This document shows positions 45,664 through 53,900 of a DNA stretch of 64,000 nt, one piece after another. The position numbers and the translations under genes are program-made. The notes under the pieces are model-generated. The model had not been told where the DNA came from. It saw nothing but the letters and a program-made list of their open reading frames with translations, and did no database searches. Source of the DNA: Chryseobacterium sp. LAM-KRS1 (GTDB lineage: Bacteria > Bacteroidota > Bacteroidia > Flavobacteriales > Weeksellaceae); contig NZ_JAAOIZ010000007.1 of NCBI RefSeq assembly GCF_013184525.1, forward strand, positions 62,001-126,000. Reading direction: 5' to 3'. Each line of letters starts with the position of its first letter. Within the stretch, counting starts at the first letter, position 1.

Positions 45664-45877
45664 TAATATCCGTCACAAAATGGAAAGAGAATGGTTTGGT
45701 GTTCTTACAAGAATGGGCGCTAAACTTGGAATTCCTGTTTCTAAACTTCGGGTATTCTTCATTTACTCAACTTTCGCCACGGCGGGTTTCTTCTTTCTTA
45801 TCTATCTGGGATTAGCGTTTACGCTTTGGATTAAAGATATTTTCATCACAAGGAGACCAAGTGTTTTTGATTTATAA
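45656..45877 (+). CDS. PspC-domain membrane protein
   Basis: A 73-residue PspC-family protein: amphipathic N-terminus, short helix GVLTRMGAKLGIPVSKLRV, and a membrane helix FATAGFFFLIYLGLAFTLW. PspC senses envelope stress with PspB/PspA in enterobacteria, but in Bacteroidota the single-domain form is of unknown role. It overlaps the DUF2851 gene by 8 bp. Confidence 0.85.
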   Translation: MLDNIRHKMEREWFGVLTRMGAKLGIPVSKLRVFFIYSTFATAGFFFLIYLGLAFTLWIKDIFITRRPSVFDL

Positions 45878-45879
45878 TT

Positions 45880-46392
45880 ATGGAATTTTTACCTATAACT
45901 TCACCGGAAGATTACAAAATAAAAGATATTTATCACTCCTACTCCACAACCTTTCCGGAGGATGAAAGAAGAGACTGGGACCAGTTTGTGAAGTTATTCA
46001 GCAATCCTCATGTGAAGGTTATTTCTGTATTGCACGAATCTAAAGCGATTGGATATCTTATTTTCTGGGAATTAAGCGATTACATTTTCGTAGAACATTT
46101 TGAGGTTTTTGCAGAGTTCAGAAGCCAGAAACTAGGTTCTCATATTACAGGATACTTATTCAAAAATTATCCAAGGATTATTCTTGAAATTGAACCAGCC
46201 CATATTGGGGAAGATGCTCAGAGACGATATTCTTTTTACCAGAAAAACGGATTCTCATTAATAGAAGAAATGTATGTACAGCCAAGTTACGGGGAAGGTA
46301 AGCAGCCCTTAGACTTATGGCTGCTGGCAAATTATTCTCCTGCAGATCTTAAAAAAATAAAAGAAGAAATTTATGATGTTGTTTATCATTAA
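45880..46392 (+). CDS. GNAT-family N-acetyltransferase
   Basis: A 170-residue GNAT enzyme. The acetyl-CoA binding region is FAEFRSQKLGSHITGYLFK (a degenerate R/Q-x-x-G-x-G/A) and RYSFYQKNGFSLIEE is the typical last motif. Acceptor unknown. It starts 2 bp after pspC and ends the operon, with a terminator close behind. Confidence 0.85.
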   Translation: MEFLPITSPEDYKIKDIYHSYSTTFPEDERRDWDQFVKLFSNPHVKVISVLHESKAIGYLIFWELSDYIFVEHFEVFAEFRSQKLGSHITGYLFKNYPRIILEIEPAHIGEDAQRRYSFYQKNGFSLIEEMYVQPSYGEGKQPLDLWLLANYSPADLKKIKEEIYDVVYH

Positions 46393-46396
46393 AACA

Positions 46397-46424
46397 TAAA
46401 AAGCCAGCACAATCTGCCGGCTTT
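46397..46424 (+). terminator. Terminator after the GNAT gene
   Basis: TAAAAAGCCAGC pairs imperfectly with GCCGGCTTTAA, followed by TTTT. Confidence 0.6.
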
Positions 46425-46480
46425 AATTTTATCGTACATTTTGGAACTTTAAATGGTCAATAAGTTTAATACAGTTCCCA

Positions 46481-47245
46481 TTAATTCACTTCGTACTCCA
46501 GTTTTATCGTGATACTTGCCACTTTCTCTTTAGAAGTTGTGTTAAAAGCACCACCATAAGAATAATCTTCATTTGAATTAGGTGCAGTGATCTGGATAAC
46601 TCCCATGGTTGCCTTTTTTAAACTGCCAAGACCACTTTCTGAGTTTTCCGCAATTTTTTCCGCGCGTTCTCTGGCATCTTTTGTAGCGGTAGCGATCATT
46701 TCCTGCTTTACAGCAGTTAGCTTTGTATAAAAATAAGATGGCGAAGAGGATGTAAATTCTATTCCCCGATTGATAATCTCCGTAATATTTCTTGAAAGGC
46801 TTTCGATCTTAGCCACTTCCTTACTTTCTATAGAAACAGTCTGCGTTAGGTTATATCCTGAAAATTCTCCCTGAACACTATTTCCATTGGCATCATTATA
46901 ATTACGAAATTGTTTCTGAATGTCTACTGAGGAATAAATAATTTCATTTTGCTTTATTCCTTTTGAAATCAGATAATCATTGATCACTTTTTTATCAGCA
47001 AGCAGCCCGTCGTAAGCAAGTTTTAAGTCAAAATTATTTTTTGAGAAACTTCCGGACCATGTAATAAGGTCTGATGTAAATTGCTTTGTTCCCAATCCAG
47101 TTACAGAGATTGTATTTTCAGATTTATTTCTGTTTTTAATAGCATTTCCCAATAGTCCTAGTCCAAGAACAAAACCAATGGCTGCAATAGCCATTACTAT
47201 GATATTTCTGTTCATAAAATTTTGTGAATTTGATTGATTGGTCAT
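46481..47245 (-). CDS. SIMPL-domain (DUF541) protein
   Basis: A 254-residue membrane-anchored protein: N-terminal helix (IIVMAIAAIGFVLGLGLLG) and a periplasmic SIMPL domain (ISVTGLGTKQF, LTAVKQEMIATATKDARERAEKIAE). These proteins are widespread and of uncertain function, linked to stress in some bacteria. Single gene, convergent to the GNAT gene. Confidence 0.9.
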   Translation of the reverse strand: MTNQSNSQNFMNRNIIVMAIAAIGFVLGLGLLGNAIKNRNKSENTISVTGLGTKQFTSDLITWSGSFSKNNFDLKLAYDGLLADKKVINDYLISKGIKQNEIIYSSVDIQKQFRNYNDANGNSVQGEFSGYNLTQTVSIESKEVAKIESLSRNITEIINRGIEFTSSSPSYFYTKLTAVKQEMIATATKDARERAEKIAENSESGLGSLKKATMGVIQITAPNSNEDYSYGGAFNTTSKEKVASITIKLEYEVN

Positions 47246-47319
47246 TTAAATTTAAATTTTCTTATGAACGGATACATCAATTTCCATTCCGTAATTTTAA
47301 GATTTCTTTAACAAATCGT

Positions 47320-48087
47320 TCAATCCTTTTTTAATCGTTCTAAAAATGCCGGCATAGTTTCTTCTAATCTCAGCAGCACCCCCGAGAGATTCCTTGCTTT
47401 TACATAAGTTCGGGCCTGTGGTTTGATAACAAAAGAAAACTCTATAAATTCCGAGATTCTTTCCGCAGGAATTCCTGCATTAGTAAAATAATCATCATCC
47501 ACTCTCTTTCTCACCCATAAAATATTGTCCTGCAGATCGTCATATCTGTATTGACGTTTTTGTCTTCTTGCTTTTCCACTAATGAGATCAAAGGCTCCCT
47601 GAACATTCAGCTGCCCTAAAAGTATCGGAAGTAGTACCTGTTTTACTTCTGCCGGTTTTTCCCTCATTTTTCCAACAGGTTGTGGAAGGCCCACTGCCTG
47701 CTGAACAATTTCCCCTTTATCAACTTTAGCAACACTTCTTGAATCCTTAGCCAGGTCCCCGGATAATTTCTTTACCTCTACTTCCTCTATTTCTTCAGGA
47801 ATTTTTATCATTGTTATGAAAAGTTGAGAATCAACACCATCTGCAAAAACTCTTTTAGAAATCCTTTCATATCCAGGTCTTACAAACCTTAATTCATCAT
47901 TTTTTGAAGCTTCAATAGAAAACTCGCCCGAAGAATTACTATAGACTTTCTTATCTGTTGAAAGGTTGATGACCGTAACAGATCCAAGATTAATGTCATT
48001 ATCATCTGTTATTTTCCCCGTAACGATCTGTTGCGAATAGGCAATTCCATATATAAACAAAACAATAAATAAAATTATATTTTTCAT
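47320..48087 (-). CDS. Exported carboxypeptidase-regulatory-like protein, paralogue 1
   Basis: A 255-residue secreted protein. Signal peptide 1-18, then a beta-sandwich of the carboxypeptidase regulatory (CarbopepD_reg-2) type: VTGKITDDNDINLGSVTVIN, NSSGEFSIEA, DELRFVRPGYER. The C-terminal half is helical and conserved among the three tandem paralogues here. No protease domain and no TonB barrel follow, so it is a free version of the domain. Last of the three-gene set. Confidence 0.85.
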   Translation of the reverse strand: MKNIILFIVLFIYGIAYSQQIVTGKITDDNDINLGSVTVINLSTDKKVYSNSSGEFSIEASKNDELRFVRPGYERISKRVFADGVDSQLFITMIKIPEEIEEVEVKKLSGDLAKDSRSVAKVDKGEIVQQAVGLPQPVGKMREKPAEVKQVLLPILLGQLNVQGAFDLISGKARRQKRQYRYDDLQDNILWVRKRVDDDYFTNAGIPAERISEFIEFSFVIKPQARTYVKARNLSGVLLRLEETMPAFLERLKKD

Positions 48088-48113
48088 TTAATTATGATTG
48101 TTTTATTGCACTA

Positions 48114-48911
48114 TTAATTTTTAATTACGTGGGTCTTGTCGTATTCTATGAAAGCAATTCTTAGTTCTGATTCGATCACGCTTTTATTAAAAGTTTTCCT
48201 GTATTTTTTTGCAAGATACCTTTTATCGTTAGCATATACCAGAAATTCATCTATCTGCTCTTCATTCATTCCCTTTTCTATAAGAAAATCTAAATTGATC
48301 TCCAGTTTAAGCCTGTTAATGAAATTTTGGGTTTCATAATAATCAGGTTTGGTAACTTTGGGTTGGCTTGCTTTTTTTACAAGACCTATACCCGTGAGAA
48401 ACAATTTGACCATATCGACCTGTCTTACATTAAAATCATGTCCACTAAAGGTTTTAGGAATTTTGTTCTCGGGTAATGGCTCTTTCAAAGGGCTTCTCAT
48501 ATAGGCATCCATTTCAGATTTTAATACAAGGGTCTTCCTTGCCTGATCATAATGTTTGCTATCTTTTTCCAGATTACCTGTGGGTTTATAAGGAATTTCA
48601 ACTTCCGGAATTAGAGTTTCAATCTTGAGGAGTTTAATATCTAATGGTAAATTTATATTCTCCTTATTGATCTTCTTATCAACACGGTAATAATCTTGCT
48701 TTACAAAGCGGATCTCTTCGTTTTCCTTAGCTTCAATTACAAATTGACCGGAAGAATTACTTTGAGTTTTTGTGTTGTTGGAAATATTGTAGATAAGAAC
48801 AGACGCCAGAGCATTATTATTCTCATCCGCTACTCTGCCTGAAATCTTTTGTTGCGAATAAAAATGGGCAAAAGCAAAGCACGGTACGATATACAAAGTA
48901 TTTTTGATCAT
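48114..48911 (-). CDS. Exported carboxypeptidase-regulatory-like protein, paralogue 2
   Basis: A 265-residue member of the same tandem set: signal peptide (YIVPCFAFAHFYSQQ), regulatory-like domain (ISGRVADENNNALASVLIYN, NSSGQFVIEA, EIRFVKQDYYRVDK) and a helical C-terminal region (FINRLKLEINLDFLIEKGM). It differs clearly from its neighbours in sequence, so the duplications are old. 26 bp before paralogue 1. Confidence 0.85.
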   Translation of the reverse strand: MIKNTLYIVPCFAFAHFYSQQKISGRVADENNNALASVLIYNISNNTKTQSNSSGQFVIEAKENEEIRFVKQDYYRVDKKINKENINLPLDIKLLKIETLIPEVEIPYKPTGNLEKDSKHYDQARKTLVLKSEMDAYMRSPLKEPLPENKIPKTFSGHDFNVRQVDMVKLFLTGIGLVKKASQPKVTKPDYYETQNFINRLKLEINLDFLIEKGMNEEQIDEFLVYANDKRYLAKKYRKTFNKSVIESELRIAFIEYDKTHVIKN

Positions 48912-48925
48912 AAAACATTCATAGA

Positions 48926-49675
48926 TTATCTCTGGGTTTGAGGAGCGCGATATGAGGAAATTCTAGACAGTACAGCTCTTTGAAATCTCATCAGGTCTGC
49001 ATCACTGCAAAAACCGTATTTAAGGATCTGTCTCCTCTCAAAACCTGATCTTAAGACATAATAAATGAAATGCTCGATTAAAGATTTATCTATTTTTAAA
49101 TCTATAAAATACTGATCTCCGAGGCTTTCACGCAAGTAACGCATGAGATCCACATCGTCCCACTTATCTTTCACTTTCCCGATTGAAAACCCTTGTCCTT
49201 TTGGCTGGACAAACTCTCCTGCTTTTGCCGCCAGGATTCTCGGATCAGATTTTTGGGCAATGTATTTGTCAATATCTTGGGTTAACTTTTCTACTTTTCT
49301 GGGTCTGTTCAGGTTTTTAGAATCTACTTTCAGGTCGCCTGTGAGTCCCTTCTTTACTTCGACCTCTTCAATAAGAGTAGTCTGCCGGATTAACGTTATG
49401 CTTAGAGGAGCTGAAATATTGTCTTTTGTAATTCTCCTGTTCATCCTTTCGTAACCGCTTTTTATAAATCGAAGTTCATCTCCTTCCCTGCCTGAGATCA
49501 TAAAATGTCCATCAGCATTAGTGGTTACACGTTCATCAGTTCTTATGTTGATTACAGTAACATCAGGCATTTCTATATGCTCTTCTGAAGTTATTTTTCC
49601 GAAAAGATAATCCTGTGCCTTTATTTTTTGAATGAAGAAAATGAGTGATAAAAGAAAAAGTAGTTTTAATTTCAC
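48926..49675 (-). CDS. Exported carboxypeptidase-regulatory-like protein, paralogue 3
   Basis: A 249-residue member of the tandem set: signal peptide (LLFLLSLIFFIQKIKAQ), regulatory-like domain (FGKITSEEHIEMPDVTVIN, DELRFIKSGYERMNRR) and helical C-terminus (LMRYLRESLGDQYFIDLKI). The start is a GTG at 49675; it is the only start that includes the signal peptide. First gene of the three, with 14 bp to paralogue 2. Confidence 0.83.
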   Translation of the reverse strand: MKLKLLFLLSLIFFIQKIKAQDYLFGKITSEEHIEMPDVTVINIRTDERVTTNADGHFMISGREGDELRFIKSGYERMNRRITKDNISAPLSITLIRQTTLIEEVEVKKGLTGDLKVDSKNLNRPRKVEKLTQDIDKYIAQKSDPRILAAKAGEFVQPKGQGFSIGKVKDKWDDVDLMRYLRESLGDQYFIDLKIDKSLIEHFIYYVLRSGFERRQILKYGFCSDADLMRFQRAVLSRISSYRAPQTQR

Positions 49676-49857
49676 GGAAAGTTTTTTTATAAAACAAATC
49701 TAAACTTATTTTTAATGTTTTCCACAAGTTTAACCACAGTTAACGCGTTTTAGCATTTTTTTTGATTTTCCATTCTGATTTTGTTAAAGCACCATTTTCA
49801 ATTGTTAAAATTTCATTTAAATTTTAGCTAACTTGCATCTTCAATTCATCTCAAAAA

Positions 49858-52800
49858 ATGCAAAATTCTTATACAGTAATCAATGCTTCCGCCGGTTCCG
49901 GAAAGACCTATGCGCTGGTTCAGAGGCTTCTGATGATCTGTCTTCGTTATCCTAATCAGCAGCATGCCATCAGAAATATTCTGGCATTAACGTTCACCAA
50001 CAAAGCGGCCAATGAGATGAAAGAAAGAATTTTATCCTGGTTGGGAGCCTTTTCTGCAAGCAACTTCGCTGATAATAATGATTTAAAAAACATTCAGAAA
50101 GTTTTTGAAGAAGAAGGTTTAAAGATAACCATTGATGAATTGCACATCCGGTCTAAAAAATTACTGGATTATATTCTTCATAATTATTCTACCTTAAATA
50201 TTGGTACAATCGATCGTTTTAATTCTCGCCTGGTAAGAAGTTTTTCTTACGAATTAGGGTTAGCTAAAAATTTTAATCTCGAGATTGAAGCAGAGCCTTT
50301 CCTCATTGAAGCTGTAGACAAAATGCTTGATCAGATCGGTGAGAATGATGCAATATCAAATTCTTTCATGGATTATGTTGATTACAGCCTCGAAAATAAC
50401 GAGCGAATCAATCTTAACAAGAACCTTTATCACTCTGCAAAAGAGTTTGTAAAAGATATTCACTATGAACAGCTGAAAAGCAATACCAATTTTGACGATT
50501 CCAATTATGAAAATATAAAGAATACTATCCGGAAAGAGATTGTATTTAATAAGAAAAGAGCTGTTGAAATCGCTACGAAATCTATTGATCTTTTTAAATC
50601 AAGAAATATCGATGTTGAGGACTTTGCACAAGGTAAAAACGGTATTGGAGGATTTTTTACTAAAGTTCTGGATTTTTACCATCAGAAGAGACCTGGTTTT
50701 CCTTTTCCGACAACTCAGGAAGACTCTGTGGTTAATAATTACAGAAAAGGAGCCGCCTCAAAATCAAAAAGTAAAGAACCTGAAATTCTAGAAATTCTTG
50801 ATGAATTATTAGAAAACAGAATGCAGCTTATTCTTCTTTATATTGAAACACAGAAAAAGGAGAAAATATTATCTGCATTACTTCCTTTAAAAGTAAACAA
50901 GGACATTCAGGATGAATTAAAAAAAATTGAAGAGGAAAATGATCTTGTTCTCCTTTCCAAATTTAATATCCTCATCAATGAAAACCTGAAAAATGAACCT
51001 TCGGCTTTTATTTATGAAAAAGTAGGCTCCCAGTTTCAGCACTATTTTTTTGATGAATTTCAGGATACTTCGGAATTACAATGGCAAAATTTCGTCCCAT
51101 TAAGAGACCATAGTGTCTCGACAGAGAATACAACATTTACATTGGTAGGTGATCCCAAACAAAGTATTTACAGATTCAGGGGTGGTGAGAGCAAGCTCAT
51201 GCTGGACATTATCAACAAAAAAGAAATTTCTCCCAAACAAGCCGAACTTCTTGTATTAAAAGATAATTGGCGAAGTGCAAAAAATATTGTTCGATTCAAT
51301 AATGAACTGTATCAATTTCATGCCTTAAATCTTGAAGAGGAACATAAAAATATATTTGGGACGGATGCCGAACAAAATCCTAAATCAGAAATTGATGGAA
51401 GGGTCAAAGTAAATCTTATTGAAAATCTCACCAATGAGGATTTCTACAATGACACTTCCGAAAGAATGCAGAAAGACATTCAGGATTGTCTTGACAACGG
51501 ATTCAGGTTTGCAGATATTACTATTCTATGTCGTGGCAATTTTGATATTTTCAGCTATTCACAGAAGTTAGGGAACCTGAAAGTGAGGTATAGAGGAGAA
51601 GAAACCAATATTAAAACCATATCAGATAAAGGACTGACACTAGAACTCTCAAATACCATTCAGGCTGTCATTGAGTTCTTAAAATGGGAAACCAATCCTA
51701 AAAACAAAACCAATTTAATCATGATGATGTATTATCTGAATAAATTGGGAAAAGTAAACATGCCAGATTTTACCCTGAGTATGAAAGAAATTCTGGATAT
51801 TGAATCCCACGATGACATCCTCCCGTTTATCCAAAACAAATATGCTTTACGACTAAAACAAGATCACTTCCCCCGATTTAATTTATACAATTTTGTAGAG
51901 TACTATATTAATGAGTTTTCTTTTGATAATAAAGAAACCGACTTCCTGTTAAACTTTCTTGAAATGCTCTTTAACTTTACTCAAAATGCAGGAGCGAGCA
52001 CTAAAGAATTTTTAAAATACTGGGATGAAGAAGCCTCCACATATACCATTCAGGCCTCAGAAAATATTGATGCTATCCAGATCATGACGATTCATAAAGC
52101 CAAAGGACTTGAGTTTCCGGTTGTTTTTATTCCTATGATGAATAAAAACCGTGATGCTGAATTTTCCAACTGGTTTGAAACCAACAGCAATGAAGCTTTG
52201 AAATCTGTTAATATCAATCAGTTTAGCAAAAGCCTGGAAGTCTATGATGAAGAAATTGAAAAATTCAATAAGAAGAATTCCTATAAAAATCTGATAGACA
52301 GGTTGTGTCTTCAGTATGTCGCCACTACTCGACCTGTAGAACAGCTGTTTTTCTATATTCAGAAACAAAATAAAACTTCAAATAATCTCGAAATCCTGGA
52401 ATTTATTCAAGGTAAAAATACAGAACAGTCTGATGAATTTGATCTTTATGAGGTACATCCTGAAATGCTCAAAAAAAACTCTAAAGTCAAAACCTCATCT
52501 TTCAGGACAAAAGATATCAGGAATCTCAAAAATATCAACGAAAAAAATACATCTGTAAAAATAGCGACACCATCCAAGAACTATCAGGTTCGCAATGAGA
52601 AAGTGAGGATAGGACTTTTCGTTCACGAACTGTTATCTAAGATCAATACTAAAAAAGATATTCAGAAAGTATTGGAAAGCTACCTTCTGGAAGGGCAAAT
52701 CACAGTAACTGAAAAGAATGAAATTGAGGAAACGCTTCAGGAAATCGTTACAACTCATGCTGAATTCTTTGACGAAAGATGGGAAGTAATCAACGAGAAA

Positions 52801-52998
52801 GATATCATGATCTCCGAAAGAGGGGAAAGCAGAATTTACCGGCCCGACAGAATTCTGAAAAATGGTGAAGATTATATCATTGTAGATTTTAAAACCGGAG
52901 AAGTCACTGAAAAAAATGACCGTCAAATTGAAACTTATAAAAGTGTACTGGAAAGTCTCGGAAGGAAAGTTATCAAGACCCAGCTCATCTATTTATAA
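49858..52998 (+). CDS. AddA/RecB-type UvrD-family helicase-nuclease
   Basis: A 1046-residue SF1A helicase. Walker A ASAGSGKT at residues 10-17, motif Ia LTFTNKAANEMKERI, Walker B FFDEFQDTSELQW, motif III LVGDPKQSIYRFRGGE, motif V QIMTIHKAKGLEFPVV, motif VI YVATTRP. The C-terminus has a RecB-like nuclease core (RPDRILKNGEDYIIVDFKTG, then QIETYKS). It would act in end resection for recombination with an AddB partner, which is not adjacent. The position after the divergent tandem genes gives no functional hint. Confidence 0.9.
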   Translation: MQNSYTVINASAGSGKTYALVQRLLMICLRYPNQQHAIRNILALTFTNKAANEMKERILSWLGAFSASNFADNNDLKNIQKVFEEEGLKITIDELHIRSKKLLDYILHNYSTLNIGTIDRFNSRLVRSFSYELGLAKNFNLEIEAEPFLIEAVDKMLDQIGENDAISNSFMDYVDYSLENNERINLNKNLYHSAKEFVKDIHYEQLKSNTNFDDSNYENIKNTIRKEIVFNKKRAVEIATKSIDLFKSRNIDVEDFAQGKNGIGGFFTKVLDFYHQKRPGFPFPTTQEDSVVNNYRKGAASKSKSKEPEILEILDELLENRMQLILLYIETQKKEKILSALLPLKVNKDIQDELKKIEEENDLVLLSKFNILINENLKNEPSAFIYEKVGSQFQHYFFDEFQDTSELQWQNFVPLRDHSVSTENTTFTLVGDPKQSIYRFRGGESKLMLDIINKKEISPKQAELLVLKDNWRSAKNIVRFNNELYQFHALNLEEEHKNIFGTDAEQNPKSEIDGRVKVNLIENLTNEDFYNDTSERMQKDIQDCLDNGFRFADITILCRGNFDIFSYSQKLGNLKVRYRGEETNIKTISDKGLTLELSNTIQAVIEFLKWETNPKNKTNLIMMMYYLNKLGKVNMPDFTLSMKEILDIESHDDILPFIQNKYALRLKQDHFPRFNLYNFVEYYINEFSFDNKETDFLLNFLEMLFNFTQNAGASTKEFLKYWDEEASTYTIQASENIDAIQIMTIHKAKGLEFPVVFIPMMNKNRDAEFSNWFETNSNEALKSVNINQFSKSLEVYDEEIEKFNKKNSYKNLIDRLCLQYVATTRPVEQLFFYIQKQNKTSNNLEILEFIQGKNTEQSDEFDLYEVHPEMLKKNSKVKTSSFRTKDIRNLKNINEKNTSVKIATPSKNYQVRNEKVRIGLFVHELLSKINTKKDIQKVLESYLLEGQITVTEKNEIEETLQEIVTTHAEFFDERWEVINEKDIMISERGESRIYRPDRILKNGEDYIIVDFKTGEVTEKNDRQIETYKSVLESLGRKVIKTQLIYL

Positions 52999-53051
52999 CG
53001 CAAAATCCCTTTAACAGAAGGATTACAGGGATCTTTAAAATTTATAAATCT

Positions 53052-53105
53052 TAGAATTACGACAAAATATCGTAGAACTACGACATGAAATCGTAGAACC
53101 ACTAC
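53052..53105 (+). promoter_or_regulatory. Three direct 13-bp repeats upstream of hcp
   Basis: TAGAATTACGACA (53052), TAGAACTACGACA (53073) and TAGAACCACTACA (53093) repeat at 21 and 20 bp, two helical turns, ending 27 bp before the -33 box. This layout suits an activator binding one DNA face, such as a LytTR-type regulator. A related word lies upstream of vgrG. Confidence 0.6.
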
Positions 53106-53132
53106 AAAAATCAAATCTTGTCTTTAAAAATT

Positions 53133-53162
53133 TTTGAGTCCGATTAAAGTACTATACATTTG
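53133..53162 (+). promoter_or_regulatory. hcp (tssD) promoter
   Basis: TTTG (53133-53136), 18-bp spacer, TACATTTG (53155-53162), an exact TAnnTTTG. The leader to the ATG is about 45 bases. Confidence 0.65.
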
Positions 53163-53214
53163 CTACATAATCACTGAATTATATAATATTTAATAACGAT
53201 TAAAATTTACCATT

Positions 53215-53619
53215 ATGGCAGCAAATTCAAGAGGAATCTTAAAATTCAACGGAAGTGAAGGTCAGAAATTATTAAAGCTTAACTACAGCGTATCAAGATC
53301 TACAGACGTTTCAGGACGTGTAGCTTCTGACCCTTCCAATGCAATCATCAAATTAACGATCGAGGCTACAGAAAAATCTGACATCTTAGAAAGTTTACTT
53401 AACGGGAAATATAAGCCTACAACAGGTGAAGTTACTTTCAACAAATCTCACGAAGAAGGAACATTAATTACTTTAACATGGGAGAACGGATATGTAATTC
53501 AACATGAAGTAGACTTTGATGCTGTGGATGACAACAGTATGCTGATCAGCTTCATCGTAAGTGCAGAAAAAATTCATTATGGTAACGGTATCTATGAAGG
53601 TATCTGGCCAGGTGCATAA
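53215..53619 (+). CDS. tssD: TssD (Hcp), tube protein of subtype-iii T6SS
   Basis: A 134-residue Bacteroidetes-type Hcp: beta-barrel monomer with no signal peptide (ILKFNGSEGQKLLKLNYS, EGTLITLTWENGYVIQHEVDF, C-terminal GIYEGIWPGA). Hcp rings stack to form the inner tube that is shot into target cells; small effectors may ride inside. It has its own strong promoter, upstream direct repeats and a terminator, which fits very high expression compared with the spike genes that follow. Confidence 0.92.
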   Translation: MAANSRGILKFNGSEGQKLLKLNYSVSRSTDVSGRVASDPSNAIIKLTIEATEKSDILESLLNGKYKPTTGEVTFNKSHEEGTLITLTWENGYVIQHEVDFDAVDDNSMLISFIVSAEKIHYGNGIYEGIWPGA

Positions 53620-53644
53620 TCAATGCCTACAAACATTTATACAT

Positions 53645-53672
53645 AAAAGATCATCCCTATGGATGATCTTTT
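53645..53672 (+). terminator. Terminator after hcp
   Basis: AAAAGATCATCC / GGATGATCTTTT, a perfect 12-bp stem with CTAT loop and T-tract. Confidence 0.9.
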
Positions 53673-53807
53673 TATCTCTCCGGGAGAATATTATACAATT
53701 AATCATTCTCTTTGGTCACTTAAATTGTTCAGTTAGTAAATAAAATATTTTATACTTGTTTTTCAATATAGCGATTATAAAATAAACCTTTACATCTATA
53801 AAAGTCG

Positions 53808-53820
53808 TAATTCTACTACA
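53808..53820 (+). promoter_or_regulatory. hcp-type activator half-site upstream of vgrG
   Basis: TAATTCTACTACA matches the hcp repeat consensus TAGAAYYACKACA at 11 of 13 positions and shares the preceding TCG. One copy only; the flanking sequence at plus or minus 21 bp is not a clear match. Confidence 0.45.
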
Positions 53821-53900
53821 GTTTTTAAAATTTAACAAAATTAATCAACTTGAATTGGAAAACATTTCTAATTTAGTAAGTGAACACCAAAAACATAAGA

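Noticed and set aside
53009-53035. Terminator after the AddA-like gene
   Set aside because: ATCCCT/AGGGAT arms are only 6 bp with a large loop and no T-tract.
53052-53105. CRISPR-like array
   Set aside because: Only three 13-bp words with 7-8-bp gaps, no unique spacers of normal length and no cas genes; better read as regulator sites.
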